Source: Gymnopilus junonius (lineage: Eukaryota; Basidiomycota; Agaricomycetes; Agaricales; Galerinaceae). Taken from it: DNA of 64,000 nucleotides. A program made the translations under genes and the position numbers. Below, in pieces: positions 59,797 through 64,000 of this stretch. The stretch is from assembly GCA_015501075.1 (NCBI GenBank), contig JADNYJ010000133.1, positions 1-64,000 of the forward strand, given 5' to 3'. Position 1 is the first letter of the stretch, and every line of letters begins with the position of its first letter. Under the pieces are notes generated by a model. It did no database searches, was not told the DNA's origin, and saw nothing but the letters and a program-made list of their open reading frames with translations.

Positions 59797-62569
59797 ATGC
59801 AGAGGGATGTCAGGGAAAAGATCGAACACGCTTTACGAAACGCTGTGAGGTGTCGTTTTGACGAGCTGCTCAAATACTTCCTATATATCATCCTGAAGAA
59901 GGACGGCGAGGAAAAGAAGGAATTAGACGAACTACAAGTCAAGATTGAGGCACTGCAATGGAAACGCTACTATATCTACGAAAAAGTCGGACACGAAGAC
60001 AAATCTTCCCAAGAGACACGACAAGATCGATCGGCTGAGGACTTCTTGAACACTACAGAGGAAGAGAAGGTCCTGATTATGAGCCGAGACGACATTCTCA
60101 ATAGGTTGCTGAGAAATACTCTCGAATCAGTTCAACCCATCAGTAGCGACGTCGAGGTCAATAAATTGTTAATCACATTGTGAGTACGCTCCTTCTGGCA
60201 GATAATCTCTTTCCTGACGTGTTGCAAAAGAGCCACTGCCTTCCAGGGTACAAAGACTGCTGTTTGGAGTTCATATGTCCGCCTATGTAACGATGTTCTC
60301 GACCGATTAGGGAACCTTATTGTGAATCCAGTGCAGTGCCCAGACGCGTTAAATATTCGATTTCAGCACGACAATTGTTACCCGCGTGTGGTCATTTCGT
60401 CTACAGTCGCTCTCCTGAATGCCCACGGGGATCCCAATCCTGACTTCACCAACCCTCCTCCATGTCAGCTCCCGTGGCAAATAACCCTTGCATCTAATGA
60501 ATTTGATGTCAACAACGAAAGATATCCTAAAGGCGTAGTGTCCTACCTGGAATCTCACGTATTCACGAGCGAGACAAGAAATAATTCTCTCCTCAACGCC
60601 GTGGGCACTAAAGCTATGGACGAGGAAGGATTGGAAGGGCATAACCAAATTCATATCAGGCCCAAACGAAGCCGAGACGTTGCAACTCTTGGCAGTGATG
60701 AGGAGCAGCCATCAATCAAGAGGACGCGCACACCTTCCGGAAGCAAAGGGAATTCACCCAAGAGCTCTCCTACATGGGAGATCACTGTTGAACAGGGCAC
60801 TAAGGAAGCAAAGGCACGCCGTTTTGAATGCGCGTCATACGCCTTAGATATGCTTTCTTATGGTGCGGGCATCCATCACGCTATCAACTTACTTCTCACC
60901 AGTAAGTTTTTTGTAATTGTGTATCCCCTTCCTTATTCTAAAGTTCTGCAGATGGCGTTCTGAATATCTTGTACTGCGATCGCCAAGGCATCATCCAATC
61001 GACAGGTATCAGCATTTTCCACGATTTTTCACGTTTCCTCGTCCTTCTACTTGCGTTTCAACGCTTCTCGGTGAAAGATTGGGGAGTTATACCTTCTTTG
61101 AACCCCAAGGCAGTATACGAGTTGTACAGGCCACGTCCTACTCAACCATCGGCAGAGTGTCAAAATGAAGTTTCACCTGAAGGTAATAGAGAAGATCCTG
61201 CTCTGCCTGTAGTTCTTCGTCTTCATCAGGACCTCGACAACCCGAAAGATTTTGCGAATTTCTGGCAAGAAAGTGGGGAATGTCGCACTTTTGAATTATG
61301 GAACGTAGAACTAAACATGAAGGAACCCTTGTGCAGCCTACCACGCTGCCTTTCGGGCAGAGCTACCACCGTAGTCAATGCTGTGGGCCACGGTAAGAAC
61401 GGTACGGATGAGCTCTCGATGGTCTGTAAAGTGTACCACCCGGAGGTGCAACATCGTCACGAGGGGTTTATGATGGAGGTTATATATGACGTAACACGGA
61501 AGGACCAGCTCAAGGCATTGCAGGATGACGAGAGAGCCATGCTAGGGACACCACTGAATATGTTCAACCATTTGCCCAAAATTTATTTCTACGGTGACGT
61601 GAGCGGTACTTCGACTCATCGTGTTCGTAGCATGGTCGATATTTCGTGGAAGGGCCATCGTGTGATGAGAATCATTGGCATGAAGGAGTTGAAGAAGATT
61701 ACGACGCTAAAGGGTTGGCAGTTTGTTGAAGCCTGGCTTGAAGGTGTGATATGTAAGTTGTCCTCTACTTAATGCTATCATGTCTTTTGAAGGCTATTGT
61801 TTCTGTAGGCCATGCGTTCCTTTGGAAGCATTTCATAGAATACGGTGATCCTAGTCTCAGCAATCTTATGTATGACGAGGAATTCAAGCATGGTGTATTG
61901 ACCGACTTCGACCTTTCCTTACCTCAGTGGGAACCCCGTGTGGTTGGAACCGACAGGACAGGCACGATCCCATTCATAGCACTTGATCTCCTGACCGCCG
62001 ATTACTGGAGTGGAGCTACTACGCGTTTTTACCATCATGAACTCGAGTCGTTCATATGGATGCTCCCTTACACTTTCCTTCTCTATCAGGATGGTGAACG
62101 TAAATCTAACGAGTTTGTTGATCCCTGGAGTACGTCATCCTATGCCACCTGTCTTGAAGGGAAGTCGACCTTTTATTCCGAGTATCTTGAGAAAGCCGAA
62201 TTTAAGGCTCAGCCTGACTTCAGTGAATGCTGGCGTCTTGCTAGGTCCCTGTTACGAAATTTACAGTTATTCCGCTTCAAGCAGAAATCCCGTCAAGACC
62301 CCTCTGAACCTGACGAGGAAGGCCCTGCAATGATCGAAGCTGGGTCTGAGCCTCGGCAGCAGCAACAGCCTCGGCCTGATTATGCCAAACATTCAGATTT
62401 GCTTTTTAAAACCTTTTTAAAGGCTTCAAGATCTTCCCTCCCAAAAAACCTACAGGGACTATTGGCTCAGCTGGATGTTCATAAACCAGGCTTCGAGCTC
62501 TCGGATGCCAAAATGCAAGAACTCCGAGACAGGTACAAACACATCCTTAATCCTGCGCCGTCGCAGTAA
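59797..62569 (+). CDS. FunK1-type protein kinase (copy G), open frame
   Basis: Exons: 59797-60179, 60231-60901, 60952-61752 and 61809-62569 (TAA); 871 aa, all phases consistent, introns 50-56 nt. N-terminal helical region DVREKIEHALRNAVRCRFDE; Ser/Lys linker (IKRTRTPSGSKGNSPKSS); kinase part with CKVYHPEVQHRHEG, WKGHRVMRIIGMKELKK, catalytic YGDPSLSNLM, LTDFDLSLPQWEP and GTIPFIALDLL. The usual histidine before GD is tyrosine here, so activity is uncertain although the frame is intact. The C-terminal tail (LDVHKPGFELSDAKMQELRD) differs from copies A and C and matches copy D. Confidence 0.88.
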
Positions 62570-64000
62570 CCTGAGGCTCCATTTCGAATACCATTCTGGA
62601 TTGATACCCCCCGATACCACGGGATGTTTCCACTGTAATTCGTGCATTACCCTTGGTCTTACAGGATCAAGACCGTATATGTATACCATGTTTTTGTTGC
62701 TGTCAACTTGTTCAGTCTGGCAACTCTCTCCTCAGCAGCCTTCCAACTTTGCTGGACGTTAACCGAAGAACTTCTAAATCGAGGGAGCGCTCCTCGCGCC
62801 GGTGTTAACGTAGGAACATAGGCTTTAGGGGCAACATTTGTGGTGCAACTTCTGACCTTACCTGCGTCAATGATTCAGGTGTTCTGTTTGATCTTTTCGG
62901 AGAAGCATTTGTGCCCCTTCGCTGGACCGGGTGCAATTTCAAGAGAGCTTCGGGCTCTTTGCCGTCAAAGCACAGGGACTTCGTGATAAACATATATATA
63001 GCTTGAAACCACTACATTTTTGCTGGACCCACAATGAGTTCGAGGGTTCTTTCTTCTGGGGTGCTTTCTTTCCCTTCGAGTTCGCCATCTTCCTGGATAT
63101 GTGTTACCATTTCTATAACCCGGTCCGTTGTAATGCATGTCATAAAAGTTCTTGCTTCTGAAGAACAATGTCGACGGTGATCCGTATCATGGAATTGTTC
63201 TATTTCGTTTCATAGTTGCACATCATATGGCGTACATTTTTTCCGAGGCTCGACTGAGGCACACTTAGTTTGCATCAAGACTATTGGTCCATGTATTACT
63301 TACTCGGCGTCGGGTCAGTAAATTAAATCGGCATTGTACTACACTACTATTGAACGACCTTGTTAGCCAAACAATCTAACCGCTTATCGATCGCGCTATC
63401 CATTTGGCGAAAACAAATGGAAATACCTGATTGATCCTGTTCGTGTTGGCAGTGAACTCCCTTCTCTTCTCCGTTTCCATTACTTTGGGTTATCGGATAT
63501 CTGACAATCTTGGCGATGAACTTAGACATTCCAACGCTCGAGACTTGGAGGGGCAAACAAATACAAGGCACTTCCAACTTTCGGGTACCTACTCAAGTTC
63601 CAGGTCTGAGAAGATACCCTAGACTCATTGATTGCCTTCGCCTATCACTTCTCTTGTGGGCCTTACTTGGGCCTTACCTATGATTTTATGGAAAGGAAAT
63701 TCAATCAAAACTATGGAAGTAGAAAGTAGTGAACTTGAAGTGTTGTAGAGAATTTGTATAATGTTGACCAACTTTGAAATCACCAAACCGTACAAGATAC
63801 AATTGGCTGGAAAACATGGTGGGACACAAGTTTCCACTCTTACTGGAGCCGAGGCTGAAAAGAAAACTGGCTTAGAATTCGGAACGCTTCTTGCCGATTC
63901 CATCAAAGTTGCCTCACGAGGGCTCACTTTCTATCAGGCTCCTAAAACCAGCCTCTAGTATCACTTGCAAGAGCTTCACCTGAGAGCGGGACACAGTGTT
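62570..64000. other. 3' flank of copy G and unannotated end of window
   Basis: About 62580-62725 resembles the flank of copy D on the minus strand (about 52200-52460; shared CCATTCTGG-TTGATACCC and ACCATGTTT-TGTTGCT words). Beyond that I see no supported gene. A 65-codon frame at 63761-63958 is not recognisable. Confidence 0.4.

Noticed and set aside
1..64000. CRISPR array, bacterial operon or plasmid features
   Set aside because: Genes have spliceosomal introns and fungal families, and no regularly spaced direct repeats are present.

Overview
The window looks like nuclear DNA of an agaricomycete (mushroom-forming basidiomycete). Introns are mostly about 45-65 nt with GT..AG ends. Protein kinases of the FunK1 type, F-box-like genes and decayed transposons are abundant. 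Several housekeeping genes are recognisable from their proteins: a GH5 family 12-like steryl/ceramide glucosidase, an OPA3-like mitochondrial protein, an RNA polymerase I RPA34-like subunit and the SAGA/ADA subunit Ada3. All exon models were made by hand from splice signals and reading-frame continuity, without transcripts or database searches.

Layout. 1-1800: an F-box/LRR-like remnant. 1800-5821: the GH5 glucosidase. 6564-22996: one large DNA transposon with perfect inverted ends beside TA. It carries a minus-strand spliced DDE transposase (dead), a second minus-strand spliced gene of 459 aa (intact, function unknown) and a possible third gene fragment. Two later insertions sit inside it: a 7.55 kb Ty3/gypsy LTR retrotransposon (7635-15187, 460-bp LTRs, 5-bp target duplication) and a 2.3 kb non-autonomous hAT element (19999-22306, 8-bp target duplication). 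23595-24421: OPA3-like gene. 25733-26210: MITE. 26.3-37.9 kb: gene-poor, with two diverged copies of a small gene and old kinase and F-box debris. 37901-39482: disrupted F-box gene. 40.2-62.6 kb: a FunK1 kinase cluster (two intact genes, one probably intact, several pseudogenes in both orientations) that surrounds the RPA34-like gene (53462-54518) and ADA3 (55234-57827).

The main biological interest is the nested transposon. The two-gene host element has lost its transposase to insertion, frameshifts and stops, yet its companion gene is open across eight exons. The retrotransposon has an extra 3' ORF with two zinc knuckles preceded by a TATA box, and a candidate -1 frameshift heptamer at the gag/pol junction. 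Its premature stops are all TGA and its LTR differences are all explainable as CpG transitions, the footprint expected of cytosine methylation.

Caution: single-base losses in short homopolymers recur, including inside the housekeeping RPA34-like gene. Some apparent frameshifts are therefore probably consensus errors rather than pseudogenisation.
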